Origin: Diploptera punctata
Lineage: Eukaryota; Arthropoda; Insecta; Blattodea; Blaberidae
DNA length: 64,000 nucleotides
Reading direction: 5' to 3'
NCBI GenBank assembly: GCA_030220185.1
Contig: JASPKZ010007797.1
Location: 4,454,501 to 4,518,500, forward strand
Below the pieces are notes generated by a model, which was not told where the DNA came from, did not search any database, and worked only from the letters and a program-made list of their open reading frames with translations. The translations under genes were made by a program, and so were the position numbers. Shown here one piece after another: positions 10,201-20,274 of the stretch. Each line of letters starts with the position of its first letter. Position 1 is the first letter of the stretch.

Positions 10201-13200
10201 TGAATGAATCACTTCTTATCTTACGTCATACTTTATTTTTAAACATGGGAACTGCAGTTTTCAGGAGGAGTCCCTCTTATCTTCAGCTGACATTTTGACT
10301 ACCAGATTTTCGTTGAATCTTCATCTATAATGTTGCTATTTGGTGTTGATATGATGAACCTCAAGATCAAGTCCCGTTCATTGGGAATTTCAAAATCCAT
10401 GGATCTAAATGTGTTCTTCTGAATATAGATCTTTTCCCAAAAGAAGAACAAATTTAGATACATGAATTTTGAAATTCCTGATGAACAGTACTTGATCTCG
10501 AGGTTCATCAGATCAACAACAGATGGCAACATTATAGATAAAGATTCCAAAGAAAATCCGGTAATCATAATGTCTGCTGAAGATAAGAGGGACTCCCCTT
10601 GGAAACTGCAGTTCCCGTGTTTAAAAAAACGAAGTATGAGGTAAGATAAGAAGTGACTTATTCATTGAATTAAGAACCTGTTCCATCTTCCCATATTTAA
10701 CTATGAACTATTAATTATTGCCTCTTTTTTTTTGTGCTATATCAGCTTCATCTTGAAATGTTAAATTATAACACAACACAACACAAATAATTAAATTTGT
10801 TTACTCAGTCTAAAATTGTATCATCCAAAAGAATGTTGCTAGATATAGGGTATTTTCTGCAAAAGGCCATCACTTTAATTTTCTTTGTATTCTTTTTCAT
10901 ATTGTACCTTTTTGCAATTAATTTTGAAATTCCCATGGGAAATGACTTGATTTCGAGGTTTTTCAGTCTACCAATAGAGGGAGTGACAGATGTCCCTTCA
11001 GGACAACAAAACAATGGTCATTGAAATACTGACAATGGTAATGAAAATGGTACCAAAACTAGTTTTTTTTTGTGTGTTTTCATTCTTCATTATGTGTATC
11101 TAGTCGCAGCTGATGACAGGAATCCATTGAATACTTATGGTGTGTAAGTTGCAATGGAGCTGCATATACATGCAGCTTATGTGGGCATTGAGTGCCCACA
11201 AGGTTAAAAGAAAGAGAGATAGAAAAAAAACAGAAATTAATCCTTTGGCCTCTAATACCATTAAGTTCGAAGAAAACAAGAGGTCAGACAAGGGAGACTG
11301 GATAGGAAAGTAAAAAGAGGGATCTGGTACTAGAAAAGGAAGAAATACCAGATCGGTCTACAACCCAACAAGCTGACCAGTGCTAATTGGTGGGTAAGCC
11401 CATCCCTTTAGTTCATATTGCATAAACAATATGTTAATAGCTGCACTGTGAGAAGTTAGGGATTGTCCAGGTTGGTTCTTGTAAGCTTTCAATCTAGAAA
11501 CAATCAGAGGGTCTCCTCCCTGTTTAAAACAATAACTCTTTCCAGCCAAGATGTAACATAGATATCTGTACAAGTCTCAGAGGTATGTAATGCAACTTGC
11601 GTTTGCAGCCTGTGTCTCCGATTGATTTTGAAGATCAACATCTGCAGCCACCTGCACCTGTGAAGCAGTTTCTGATCTCACCACCAGCATCTCCTCCAAT
11701 TGGTTGGGAGCCAAGAGATGAAGGTGAACCTCTTGTTAACTATGATCTGTTAGCTGCTATCGCCAACCTCACTCCAGGTAAGTCCACTCGAAATTGTCAA
11801 CTAGAAAATAAACCTGCTTGATGTCAATGTTTTATATTGTATAGTAGGATGATGGCACATCATCGCCACCGATGTGGTCTCGAGGTAACATGCTGCTATA
11901 TCATGCAGTGGGCCCAGGTTCGATCCCCGATCGGGACAAGTTTCCTGGGTGATTTTTTTTTTTTTTGGGTAAGACAAATATCAGGAAAGTTTAAGGCCTA
12001 AACAATCCCCAAACATCTGGCCATCATTAACACTGATATAATTCATATTCAATTCCGATAAGTCATAAGATAAAAAAATTTAAATATTCTATGCAACAAC
12101 AAAGGCATGTTCCAGTGCAACCAACATAGAATATGTATACTAATTAACTATACATATACAGTTCAGAATTGCAAAACTTACTGTTTATTTTTGAGCATTG
12201 CATTCTTTGACAGGGTAGTGCGCTTAAATTGAGTTACTGTATTGCTGCGTGTATGTATAAGCCGCATCCAAGTTTTGCGATAATAAATTGGGGAAAAGAT
12301 ATTTGTCTTATATTTTCGCCAAGAAGCAGTGCAAAAGACAGAAGTAGGCCTACACAATTTTTAAATCTGGCAATGTTGTAAATTCCAAAGCTTTTTTTTT
12401 TCCGGCTATGTAACGGTACATTTGGGCTATGGCTCAGTCATTAACACAAGGATAGAAAGGACGGTCATTTGATAGGTGCAGTATTCATTATCATTCCTGT
12501 TCAACATATGTAAACATGGGTTGGTGCAGAGCAAGTTATGCCTCCTAATTCAAGCTACAAGTGGTGTCCTATGCAGTAGAACATGGAAATAGGATAGTAG
12601 GAAGAAAATTTGATATGGACGAAAAAATGTGCAATGGTGGGTCCAAACAAAATATGCACCGGAAAACACATCACAACATCGACAGTTTTTCCACGGAAAG
12701 AAAGCAAAATATCCACAGTTAGAAAGAGTTCTCTTGGATTATGTACGGAAAACAGGGGCAAACAAATTTTCTGTATCCATCAAAATTATACTATATGAAG
12801 GCCTTAAAATAGCCAAGAATATGGAAATCCCGTGCAATGAATTTAAGGCAGGTTACGGCTAGGCAAGGTGATTTATGACATGTCACGGACCTTGTAATTC
12901 GGCGGCATACCTCAATAGCGCAGAAACTTCTCAATATATAACAGTTAATATTTATGTAATTACGTAGACTTTCACGGCCGGAGTTGTTATGATGATCTTG
13001 ATGAAGATTTTCGGGCTGTAGGCCATGGTCGTGAGGCTTGTAGTTCCCCGACGTTTTGCCAGAGACTGCACCTGGCATCCTCAAGACAACCCTTGAGGAT
13101 GCCAGGTGCAGTCTCTGGTGAAACGTCGGGGAACTACAAGCCTCACGACCACGGCCTACAGCCCGAAAATCTTCACCAAGATCATCATAGTTAATATTTA

Positions 13201-14424
13201 ATTTTAGGAAGTGATATTTTGAGGTTATTTTAATTATATTATTTTTAGTCTGATCATCTTACCTCAATATTAATGTTGATTTGTTCTTGGGACATGTTTC
13301 AAAACAATTCTGTTTTATTGTCTGGACAAGCTGACAATAAAACAGAATTGTTTTGAAACATGTCCAAGAACAAATCAACATTAATATTGAGGTAAGATGA
13401 TCTGACTAAAAATAATATAATGTAACAGTTATCTAGTTATTTTATGTATAAGCTGCACCCTAATTTTGAAACTTAATTTTAGGTACAAAAGTGCGGCCTA
13501 TGCACGCGTAAATACGTTAGGTTAGCTTTTAGATTGGTCTTTCACAGGTTAGAATATTTAAATTGCATTAGGTTAAGTTTTAGGTTCATTAAATTTATAT
13601 TTGAAGAGGAAAATTATACACTCAGATTGGGGTTTAAACCCAGGACCATTGGCTTCCTGTGCCAATGCTCTACCAACTTAGCTACCTGATCACTCCAATC
13701 TAAACACAAATTTTTCTCTTATACATTGTTAATTTCCAAGTGCCAAATGCTACAAACCTTTGCTCAAATGCAAATGGCAGCTTCTTTTTTTAAGAAGACA
13801 TTTATTGGGAATTTAAATTTAAATTTCATGTATGTCTTGGCTACATCCCATGATTCCATAATGTGAACCGCTTCATGTTTATGGACACCTATGTATGGTG
13901 CATGATTGGAAGTTAGAAACATTTTTTCGCGTCACGTGTGTAAAGTATTTCCAAAACAACTATATGAGGTAAGAAGAATACAGACAGAACTGACTTATTA
14001 AGTAAAACCTCTTAATGTTATGAATTATTAAATTAATATTAAGAAGCTAAAGCTATTACTAATGATAGTAATAAGTAAATTAATGAACACAACTAAATTA
14101 CTGTAATCAATAGTAAAGAGAAACATTTTTTCCTGCTCAGCACGAAAAGCTCAAAGTTCAGGGTTCGATTCCCGGTCAGGAAAAAAATTTCTCTTTACCA
14201 TTGATTACCTCATAATGTTACTTCCTATTATATTTTGAATAAGAGTTAACATAAGAATTGACAGTGTCTAATTGTGTTGTTTAGGAGAGACACATGAGCT
14301 ACATCCTCCGTCAGGCAGCCAGCCTGGAATTGTTGTTCACGTGTGTGAGGAAACTTCAGGGTCCGGCACTCCCCAGGCGAAGGCTCGGATAGCGCAGACT
14401 CGGTGCCCGGAACATCGCAACTGA
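6967..14424 (+). CDS. sra: Regulator of calcineurin (RCAN; calcipressin, sarah/nebula), complete 4-exon gene
   Basis: Joined exons 6967-7227, 9103-9276, 11609-11777 and 14285-14424 give 744 nt and a 247-residue protein, close to the usual RCAN length of about 200-290. All introns are GT-AG, with phases 0, 0 and 1. The ATG at 6967 is preferred over an upstream non-ATG extension. Family landmarks appear in order: an RRM-like domain starting [11 protein letters not shown] (residues 71-81) and continuing [14 protein letters not shown] in exon 2; the SP-repeat [10 protein letters not shown] (166-175), known as a MAPK and GSK3 phosphorylation site in RCANs; the calcineurin-binding PxIxIT-like PGIVVH (215-220); and the terminal QTRCP (239-243), equivalent to the TxxP motif. 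RCANs bind and modulate calcineurin, and in flies act in egg activation, mitochondria and memory. The introns hold foldback elements, tRNA-like units, a pogo transposase fragment and SINEs, none disrupting an exon. Confidence 0.93.
7260..8350. repeat. Dispersed repeats in RCAN intron 1
   Basis: 7790-8110 (containing AGTGTACATCAGATTA and GTGGTTCCATCTAGCGACAG) is homologous to 25340-25660 in the same orientation. 8220-8345 belongs to the GTTTAAAATAGTACAAAAT family also seen at 4660-4790, 5050-5160 and, reversed, 25130-25260. 7260-7790 holds nothing I recognise. Confidence 0.55.
8380..8965. repeat. Cluster of tRNA-like units with a head-to-head inversion
   Basis: A plus-strand tRNA-like block at 8567-8638 (A-box TAGCTCAGTTGG, B-box GGTTCAAACTCC, acceptor 3' side TCTGAGC) is preceded by the conserved body GTATATAAGAGAAAGAGTTG. 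A minus-strand tRNA-like block follows (8718-8790), abutting a truncated plus-strand copy (8792-8836) and a full plus copy (8837-8909, CCCGGGTTCAAGTCCCGG T arm). Outer ends are TTGAAGAGAAAAATTATA and its complement. The copies fold as class I tRNA but the anticodon loops are irregular, so I read them as tRNA-derived repeats, not functional tRNAs. Confidence 0.65.
9103..9276 (+). CDS. sra: RCAN coding exon 2 (RRM core)
   Basis: Codes residues 88-145 between acceptor TTTTCTTTTCAG and donor CAG|GTGAGC, phase 0 at both ends. It contains [14 protein letters not shown] and ends NCYFAQ, the conserved close of the RCAN RRM-like fold. Confidence 0.93.
9480..10140. mobile_element. LINE remnants, C-terminal fragment (+) then an opposite fragment (-)
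   Basis: 9489-9677 encodes [20 protein letters not shown] followed by [12 protein letters not shown], the typical end of LINE ORF2 polyproteins (H-x-x-R-M ... G-R-P-R-K-R-W). 9780-10140 reads as LINE-like sequence on the minus strand and shares GGAACATCCCAAAGATCTTT-type sequence with 61260-61320 and segments with 21600-21730. Both are broken by stops. Confidence 0.5.
10180..10719. mobile_element. Penelope-like inverted dimer with 13-bp target duplication
   Basis: Two PLE 3' ends face each other (minus arm about 10193-10438, plus arm about 10440-10660), each with the [20 protein letters not shown] coding tail. Only the right side carries a roughly 45-bp tail (ATTAAGAACCTGTTCC to TATTTAACTATGA). 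The 13-bp direct repeat ACTATTAATTATT flanks the whole unit at 10180-10192 and 10707-10719, showing that it inserted as one piece. Confidence 0.85.
10850..11068 (+). mobile_element. Penelope-like 3' end fragment
   Basis: Contains [14 protein letters not shown], then codons corresponding to the variable linker and CCAAAACTAG, the usual end of the PLE coding region. Only the last about 50 codons are present. Confidence 0.6.
11609..11777 (+). CDS. sra: RCAN coding exon 3 ([10 protein letters not shown] signature)
   Basis: Codes residues 146-201 plus one base, between acceptor GCGTTTGCAG and donor CAG|GTAAGT. It carries the RCAN signature [13 protein letters not shown] with serines 169 and 173, and the conserved NYDLLAAI helix. 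Confidence 0.95.
11862..12060 (+). mobile_element. tRNA-derived SINE, family A
   Basis: Head with A-box-like TGGTCTCGAGGTAACATGCTG and B-box GGTTCGATCCCC, then GGTAAGACAAATATCAGGAA and TCTGGCCATCATTA. Related copies occur at 37513-37880, 39746-40050, 44300-44400 and 62310-62612. Lies in RCAN intron 3. Confidence 0.7.
12549..12862 (+). pseudogene. pogo/Tigger-like transposase N-terminus (CENP-B-type HTH), broken
   Basis: Frame at 12549 gives [20 protein letters not shown], the psq-type helix-turn-helix that opens pogo/Tigger transposases and CENP-B. It continues in another frame from about 12629 as NVQWWV-like sequence, then [19 protein letters not shown] and [20 protein letters not shown], the second (Tc5/CENPB) DNA-binding HTH. 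A one-base shift near the run GAAAAAATG separates the two halves. The DDE catalytic domain is absent. It lies in RCAN intron 3 in the sense direction. Confidence 0.75.
12943..13199. mobile_element. Hairpin element with 11-bp target duplication, nested in another hairpin
   Basis: Arms carrying CTTGTAGTTCCCCGACGTTT are inverted around 13087 with a short loop (ACAAC). A one-sided tail (12954-12993, including CGTAGACTTTCACGGCCGG) precedes the arms. The direct repeat AGTTAATATTT flanks the element at 12943-12953 and 13189-13199. Sequence unrelated to the main PLE family here, but the architecture is the same. It is inserted in the left edge of the hairpin at 13200-13430. Confidence 0.78.
13200..13432. 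mobile_element. Second copy of the 6503-6768 foldback element
   Basis: Shares the tail TTTTAGGAAGTGATATTTTG and both arms (CTTACCTCAATATTAATGTT and complement) with the copy near 6655, with a different loop (GTCTGGACAAGCTGAC). The 9-bp repeat TAACAGTTA occurs left (near 12940, before the nested hairpin) and right (about 13424), compatible with the original target duplication. Confidence 0.75.
13597..13870 (-). repeat. tRNA-like unit, reverse orientation
   Basis: Minus-strand tRNA-like block at 13620-13692 (B-box GGTTTAAACCCC) framed by TTTGAAGAGGAAAATTATAC and its partner AATTTTTCTCTTATAC. The conserved body (AAGCTGCCATTTGCATTTGA on the minus strand) extends to about 13870. Confidence 0.6.
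14115..14205 (+). repeat. Degenerate tRNA-like block between inverted repeats
   Basis: AGTAAAGAGAAACATTTTTT and AAAAAAATTTCTCTTTACCA are near-perfect inverted repeats around a 50-bp core with a B-box GGTTCGATTCCC. The A-box side is truncated. Located in RCAN intron 3, about 70 bp before exon 4. Confidence 0.5.
14285..14424 (+). CDS. sra: RCAN terminal coding exon 4 (calcineurin-binding tail)
   Basis: Acceptor TTGTGTTGTTTAG. The split Gly codon restores the frame: [19 protein letters not shown], then [13 protein letters not shown] and TGA at 14422-14424. It is too short to appear as a standard ORF, but exon phase and residue conservation fix it. A poly(A) signal for the 3' UTR is not obvious nearby; AATAAA occurs at about 15790 and 15890. 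Confidence 0.92.
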
Positions 14425-14840
14425 CTGCCTAACATAATATTTTGTATTTGGGCCTCATGATGAATCCTGTAGATGACATTGCCTTCATCACACATTGAAG
14501 TATTTGTTTATTCTAGCAAATGTCATTTCTTTCTAGCTCAAATATTTCAATGTTAAATCTGATGAAAGAGTGAAATGTATATTTGAAACGGCTTCCCTGT
14601 ACCAGGAAGCGTGTGGGATCAGCATTTAAGACCCCATGAGACACAGTAGGCCATATTTGTTCCGGTGTCTGGGCTCACAATACTATTAATTTAATATAAA
14701 GCAAGTTGATAGCATTCAATGCCAGTCATCCTGTATCTGCCCGGTCATTAAGTGGGTTTGAATTTCATTACTATGGTCCATTTCATAGTAGTGTGTCATT
14801 AAGAAATGTAACTAATTTATTTACTAACCTAATTCATGCA
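14425..14840 (+). other. Presumed RCAN 3' UTR start, unique sequence
   Basis: Non-repetitive sequence directly after the RCAN stop with no recognised element; its extent as a 3' UTR cannot be fixed because no convincing poly(A) signal is close by. Confidence 0.35.
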
Positions 14841-15256
14841 CTAAAGGCTATCAGCTCTTAAAGTGATCCTCATCAAAACAAAACCATGTGACCTGCTCAC
14901 TTTTCATTGGTTATGGACACCGACATACAATGTAGAAGCAATAAGTATGCAAAAAAGTAGTTCCTGTCATTAAATTAAAAATATGTCCTCTAAATATACT
15001 TGTTATTCTTCGTGAATGAAAATAATAATATTCAAAAGATAGAAAATATTCTAAAATATACCTAATCAATAATTACAATTTAAAATAGTTACATATGTCA
15101 ATTCTCATCAAACAAAATGGCTGAAAGTGTAAAGTCTTCTGTTGCTATGACACCATTTCTCTGTCAAAATGTGACAGAAATTTTGGTGCGAATGGCAGAA
15201 GGATATAATTTGTGTTATTTTATGTTAGGATCACTCTAAGAGCGGATAAGGTATAG
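14841..15256. mobile_element. Short TIR element (CTCTTARAGTGATCCT family), copy 1
   Basis: Left end CTAAAGGCTATCAGCTCTTA with AAGTGATCCT, right end AGGATCACTCTAAGAGCGG with ATAAGGTATAG: imperfect inverted repeats of about 25 bp enclosing about 360 bp without an ORF. A second copy is at 39497-40395. Confidence 0.6.
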
Positions 15257-15331
15257 AATTTTTTTGTTTTACATTTTAACGAATATTTCATGCATGTATG
15301 ATAATACAATAGTTTTTTTTTAGTTTTCAAC

Positions 15332-15499
15332 TGAACATAATTTTAATCAAAGTTACGGTGGAAAGTAACACTGGGGTAATTTTCAATTTATAAATGAGTT
15401 GGAGAAAATATTTTTATCTCTCACCTCATACCTCTCACCTTTATGAGGCGCGATGTAAAAATATTTTCTCCCAACTAACTTATAAATTGAACATAATTT
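15332..15499. mobile_element. Minimal Penelope-like inverted unit, 144 bp, with 12-bp target duplication
   Basis: TGAACATAATTT occurs at 15332-15343 and 15488-15499. Between them are a one-sided tail (TAATCAAAGTTACGGTGGAA) and two short inverted arms (TTATAAATGAGTTGGAGAAA and complement) around CTCACCTCATA. All PLE coding sequence is gone, only the terminal tips remain, yet the unit has clean duplication borders. Confidence 0.75.
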
Positions 15500-15984
15500 A
15501 TTAATAAATTACAATAGGAAGTAACATTATGAGGTTCTTTTTAATAAATAAGGTGAATCCAGAGTCATGTTACCTCATAACTTGTTGCACAAAGTACCAG
15601 AGAAGAAAGTGGACAAGTTTCGCATACATGCCATAAGCGGCACTAGTGTAGAACAACTAACGACATCTAAATTATTTGAATTTTTTTCTGGTACTAGTAT
15701 GAAATTCAGCACCGCCTGGTGGTAAAATTATGAATTATAATTATATAATGCCATCTGGTGAATAATCATGGAATTAAACTTTTATAGGAATAAATAACGT
15801 ATTAATTAATCTTAAATTATGGAATTATTTGTACCTAGCCTCTCAGACCTAAAGATTTTCTTTAATTTTAACAGAAGGGAAGAATGGAAATAAATAAAAC
15901 ATGTTAATTTATTTTCGTTTATTAAAACATTTCTTCCACTTACTTGTGTTTTGCACTCTTTTAACTTTACTATCTAACCTCTCT

Positions 15985-16262
15985 TGTTTTTTCGACCCCC
16001 GACGCTATTAGGGCATCCGAGGACTAGGGAGTCCTTCCTTTCTTCTTTCCTTTATTTTCTTTTCTTCTCCAGAAAGCCCTGACCAGAGGCTATAAGATGG
16101 CAGCCCCATCACTGGTCTTGCCTTCCTTTGGCCAGCAACCAATCGAAGGGACTATTATTATGCTTTCAAGTCTTATATGAGAATTTCCCATAAGGGAAAA
16201 TTTTCTATAGGATCGTAACAGGCCTTGGCCTAATACTTGAAAGGAAGAAGAAGAAGAAATTT
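15985..16262 (-). repeat. Dispersed repeat ending in (GAA)n, copy 1
   Basis: Shares long stretches with 34775-35095 (for example CCAGAGGCTATAAGATGGCA and GGAACAGGCCTTGGCC-type segments). It has a GAAGAAGAAGAAG end typical of a retroposon tail. No RT coding recognised; probably a LINE 3' end or SINE. Confidence 0.5.
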
Positions 16263-16905
16263 TAAAAACATGCATTATGAGCTCTTTTAATAAATATGTA
16301 CAATAGACCTACCTCCTTATTCTTACATACATATTTTATTCAATATTTATTAAAGAACCTTAGCCATGTCGAACACCTGAAGTCCATTATAAAGTCACAT
16401 TTTTAAAATGTTTATTAGAAATGGCTGTGCACTAACATCACTCTTCCTAACCTAACAAATCTTAGAATTTTATCACTTCTAGTAGGTTCATATTTGAAAA
16501 TAGATTCACATTAAAAACGTAAAAAAGCTTGAATTTACTTACAAATTAGAGTAAAATAAAATCTAAGTAATGATTTTAACTTTCGATAATATATAATTTT
16601 TTATAGTACCGTCTACATAGAACGAAAGGATAGCAGTTAAAAATTTTAATTTACAAAATGGCTAATTTCCCATAATCCCGAGTGAACATGCCGTGTGCCT
16701 TGCATTTGTTTTATTTAGTTAAGTATTCTGTTACTACGAAACAGCGCTACCATTGTAGTTTGCTCATTGTAGTTCATCGTAAACGACCAAGATTTTTTAG
16801 ATGTCACTGTAGTCAGTTTTCCCTCTATTCGAAGTTTGTCTATGACTTGTTGTGTTATATTTGAACAGGTTTTGATATATCATGTATACCGTCAGCTTTT
16901 TAAAA
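16263..16905. other. Spacer with no recognised feature
   Basis: AT-rich sequence with a short open frame at 16682-16864 that has no domain. The part 16390-16450 is distantly similar, reversed, to the dispersed repeat at 7790-8110. Confidence 0.3.
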
Positions 16906-17127
16906 CTATTGAATTTTACGTTGTTGGCCCACTCCACATTTTGACTGACCGAAGAACTTGTAAATTAAATCTATTTCCCAGGAAATTTCAAAATTCATAA
17001 TCTTGTTTTTGTTTTTCTGTATGTAGATCTCCCAAATGTGTGATCTTTTTGTATTATCCAACTCTATCAATAATTTATGTTTTTCCAACCAAATGTGAGC
17101 ATCTACTGCAGATTTTTCTACTTCCAA
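16906..17127 (-). mobile_element. Penelope-like GIY-YIG C-terminal fragment
   Basis: The minus strand encodes EVEKSAVDAHIWLEKHKLL, the second half of the GIY-YIG domain, then WEIYIQKNKNKIMNFEI, the family tail. It is cut at 17127, where a LINE 3' end begins. Confidence 0.7.
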
Positions 17128-19135
17128 CTAACTCACTGGCACTATCGAACCCATAGGTTCATGGCCGCAGGGACATAAGCTCTCCATATATCCCTAGCCT
17201 GAGCTAATGTTTTCCAAAAATTCCCTGTATAATCTACTTCCCTCAAATCATAGTTAAATGTTATTCTCCCACCTCATTCTTGGTCTACCAACTGGGCGTT
17301 TTCCCTTCCTACAAGAAGCTTCCATGCACATCTTTCTTTCCCATTCACACCACATGTCCTGCCTGTTGCAGTCTACGAGACTTAACTGCTCTTATTATAT
17401 CTGGTTTCCTATAAAGACCATGTACTTCATTGTTATGTAGTTTTCTCCATTCACCTGTCTGTTCATCTCCCTTTGGTCCAAAAATTTTCCTAAGAACTTT
17501 ATTCTCAAATACTTGTAATCTCCTTTCCTCCCTTAAAGTAAGAATCCATGTTTCGCATCCATATAATATAACTGGTAGAATAATAGTTTTATATATTTTC
17601 AGTTTAACGTTTTTTGAAACGAATTGGAATGTCAAGAGTCTGTAATGCATAATAGCATGCATTTCCAGAATTGAGCCTATGTTTAATTTCTTTGTGCATC
17701 TCATTCCTATTTGTGATTATTGTTCCTAGGTATTTGAATTCAGCCACTTCCTCAAAATTCCCCTCATTTGTCACTAGCGTCCATTTCCATTATATATAAT
17801 GTATTACTATGTGTGACAATATATTTAGTTTTATTGATATTTACTTCCAGTCCCAATTTCTTAGTGTTAATCAATAGTGTATGCGTGTTGGCCTTTAGTA
17901 TCTCTTCATTGTCGCCCAATAGTACTACATCATCAACATAAACTAACAGCTTATTAATACCATTGAGTTGTAGGTCTTCTTCATCCTCTAAAGATTTGAT
18001 GGCATGCTCTAGTACAAAATTAAATAGTAGCGGAGATAGTGCATCTCCTTGCTTCAACCCATTGTGGATTTCAAAAATATCCGAAAACTGTTTGCCTACA
18101 TGCACCCTACTCTTTGTGCTATTTAGACACATTCATATAAGTCTAACTTTTAGGAATTCTAAACTCCAGCAGGATACTATATAACTTCTCCCTCTTAATT
18201 GAATCATATACTTTTTTGAAGTCTATGTATAGTTGATGTACAGTACCATTATATTCCCATTTCTTTTTTTTTAAATCTGTCTTATACTAAAAATCTGATC
18301 TGTTGTAGACCTGTTTCTTCTAAATCCACATTAATGATCTCCTAGAATGTCATCAATATAAGGAGTAAGTCTGCTTACTAATATATTTGTTAGAATTTTG
18401 TACAAAGTTGAAAGGAATGAGATGCTCCTGTAGTTGTTACAATCAGTTTTATCTCCTTTCTTATAAATAGGTACGATAATCAATTCTTTCCATTCATCTG
18501 GAAGAGCTGCTTTTTCTCAAACCATGCTAAGCAACTGGCATATCCTGTCCATCAATTTTTCTCCCCCTGATTTTATCAGTTCTGCTGGGATCTCATCAGA
18601 ACCTGATGCTTTATACATCTTCAATTTTTCTATCGCCATTTCAACCTCTAATGCATTTGGTTCTGCGACTAGCATTTCTGCTGTCTGTAAATAATCCTCT
18701 TCAATATCCTGTTCTGTATGTACATTTAGTAGTAACTTTTCCATCTATTTAATATACTATTGGAATCTCCAATCATATTCTCATTTTCATTCCAAATTAT
18801 GTTTGTTTCTAGCCTGATACCCTTTCTTCTCTATTGTAATTCCCTGATATAATTCTCTAATGTTCCTATTTTTTCCATTCATTTCAAGATCATTAATCTT
18901 CTCTCTATGGAAAGCAATGGGAAGCTACCACACTTATAATTTCCTAGTAAAGCTGCAAAGCATAGCATGAAAATGCTATGATTGCAGTGAAAGACCTGCC
19001 CTAGGGCAGAACACTGTAAATAAAAAAATCTCTCTCTTATATATTCCCTCTTTTTATTCTTTAGTAACCTTGTGGTTTCCTGTCTAATGCTACCCAATTG
19101 CTCAAAATTTACCTCATTTGGCTCGTTTAACCATT
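17128..19135 (-). mobile_element. LINE (non-LTR) ORF2 remnant, family 1
   Basis: Reading the minus strand from about 19130 down: EVEMAIEKLKMYKASGSDEI (18517-18744), the entry to the reverse transcriptase; then GLKQGDALSPLLFNFVLEHA and LLVYVDDVVLLGD (17764-18132), the RT palm with the catalytic YVDD; then LYGCETWILTLREERRLQVF (17345-17704), the usual C-terminal region. Several stops and frameshifts break the frame, so it is inactive. The upstream endonuclease is missing. A SINE 3' tail (GGAAGCTACCAC to GACCTGCCCTAGGGCAGA) is inserted at about 18890-19025. Confidence 0.85.
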
Positions 19136-19184
19136 TCTACTTCTTCATTTTTAATTTCTAATGTAATGTTTTTTTGGACAAACA

Positions 19185-19692
19185 TAAGCAGTATTCTTTT
19201 GAAAGAACATATTAGAAATGTAAAAAATTGAGAAGTATATAAATCTGCAGTGCTGCTCACATTCGATCAGAAAAACATAAAATTAATGTGAACACAAAAT
19301 TATTAAAACAGTTTGAGTACAAAAAAACTCACAGTTTGGGAGAAGTTCTTACATACACAAGTATAAAAACAAGATTATGAATCTTAAATTAATGAGTAAT
19401 TTTATGATTAATTAATTTATGAATTAAGAACCTCATAATGTTATTTCCCATATTTAACTATGAAAGATTATGAATTTTGAAATTCCCAGGAAAAAGATTT
19501 GATTTACAAGTTCTATGGTCAACCAAAAGATGGAGTGGGAGTTGACATCCAGGGCTGACAACATAAAATTCAACAGTCCGGAAAAGCTGATGATGGTGTT
19601 CATGGCATATCAAAACATTTTCAAATAGAACACATGAGGTAAGATTACTCCAGATTCACCTTATTTATTAAGAAGAATCTCATAATGTTACT
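19185..19692 (+). mobile_element. Penelope-like 3' end
   Basis: Degenerate GIY-YIG half (GAACATATTAGAAATGTAAA, then AAAACATAAAATTAATGTGA), followed after an internal break (19380-19460) by TTTTGAAATTCCCAGGAAAA and the terminal CACATGAGGTAAGATTACTC, with a tail ATCTCATAATGTTACTTCCT at 19677-19697. Confidence 0.65.
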
Positions 19693-19779
19693 TCCTGTTG
19701 TAATTTATTATTTTCTCATATAAATCATACTTCCACCTTTTACATCACAAAAATATGGCGAAAAGTGCATGAAATATGT

Positions 19780-20115
19780 GAGTAGATATGGTATTTGATG
19801 TTTTTAATAGATTGAATTTTTCTTGCAGGTTGAGTGAACCAGGTTTGTTGTGAACTGGTCTCTCTGCTTGATTCAATGTCATTTACCGGTGTTAAATATA
19901 GTTATTATTTTTTTTAATTTTATCATTTTGTTTAAAGTGAAATTAAGAGCAATATTGTGTTTAACGTGTTGATGTGAAGAGAGTTAATTCTGTAAATATT
20001 TGCTGTAATATAATGTAAGAGGACTGTTGTATATTTATATTAACTAGGCAGTGGAAACCTCTTAAATCCATTTCCTTAAATTTTACACGAGAAGAATAAA
20101 TATTACAGAAATAGT
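19780..20115 (+). other. Unique, UTR-like island with acceptor and poly(A) signal
   Basis: An acceptor-like TTTTTCTTGCAG ends at about 19828, followed by about 270 bp of non-repetitive, stop-rich sequence and an AATAAA at about 20095. It could be a 3' UTR exon of the plus-strand gene upstream or chance; no coding evidence. Confidence 0.2.
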
Positions 20116-20274
20116 GTGTAAATGATTGAGATCAAATAATGTCGAGTGTCATTGGAAAACAACTGAATCTGGTGCAGGAGTGAGTTATCCTGAAAATTTC
20201 ACAGCCCTCATTCATGAGAAACCATTCACACTGAATGGTTTGAGATATAAGGAAAAAATATATGTATATTTTAC

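Noticed and set aside
12791..13084. 97-codon minus-strand ORF
   Set aside because: It spans one arm of the hairpin at 12943-13199 and the pogo fragment; composite shadow with no homology.
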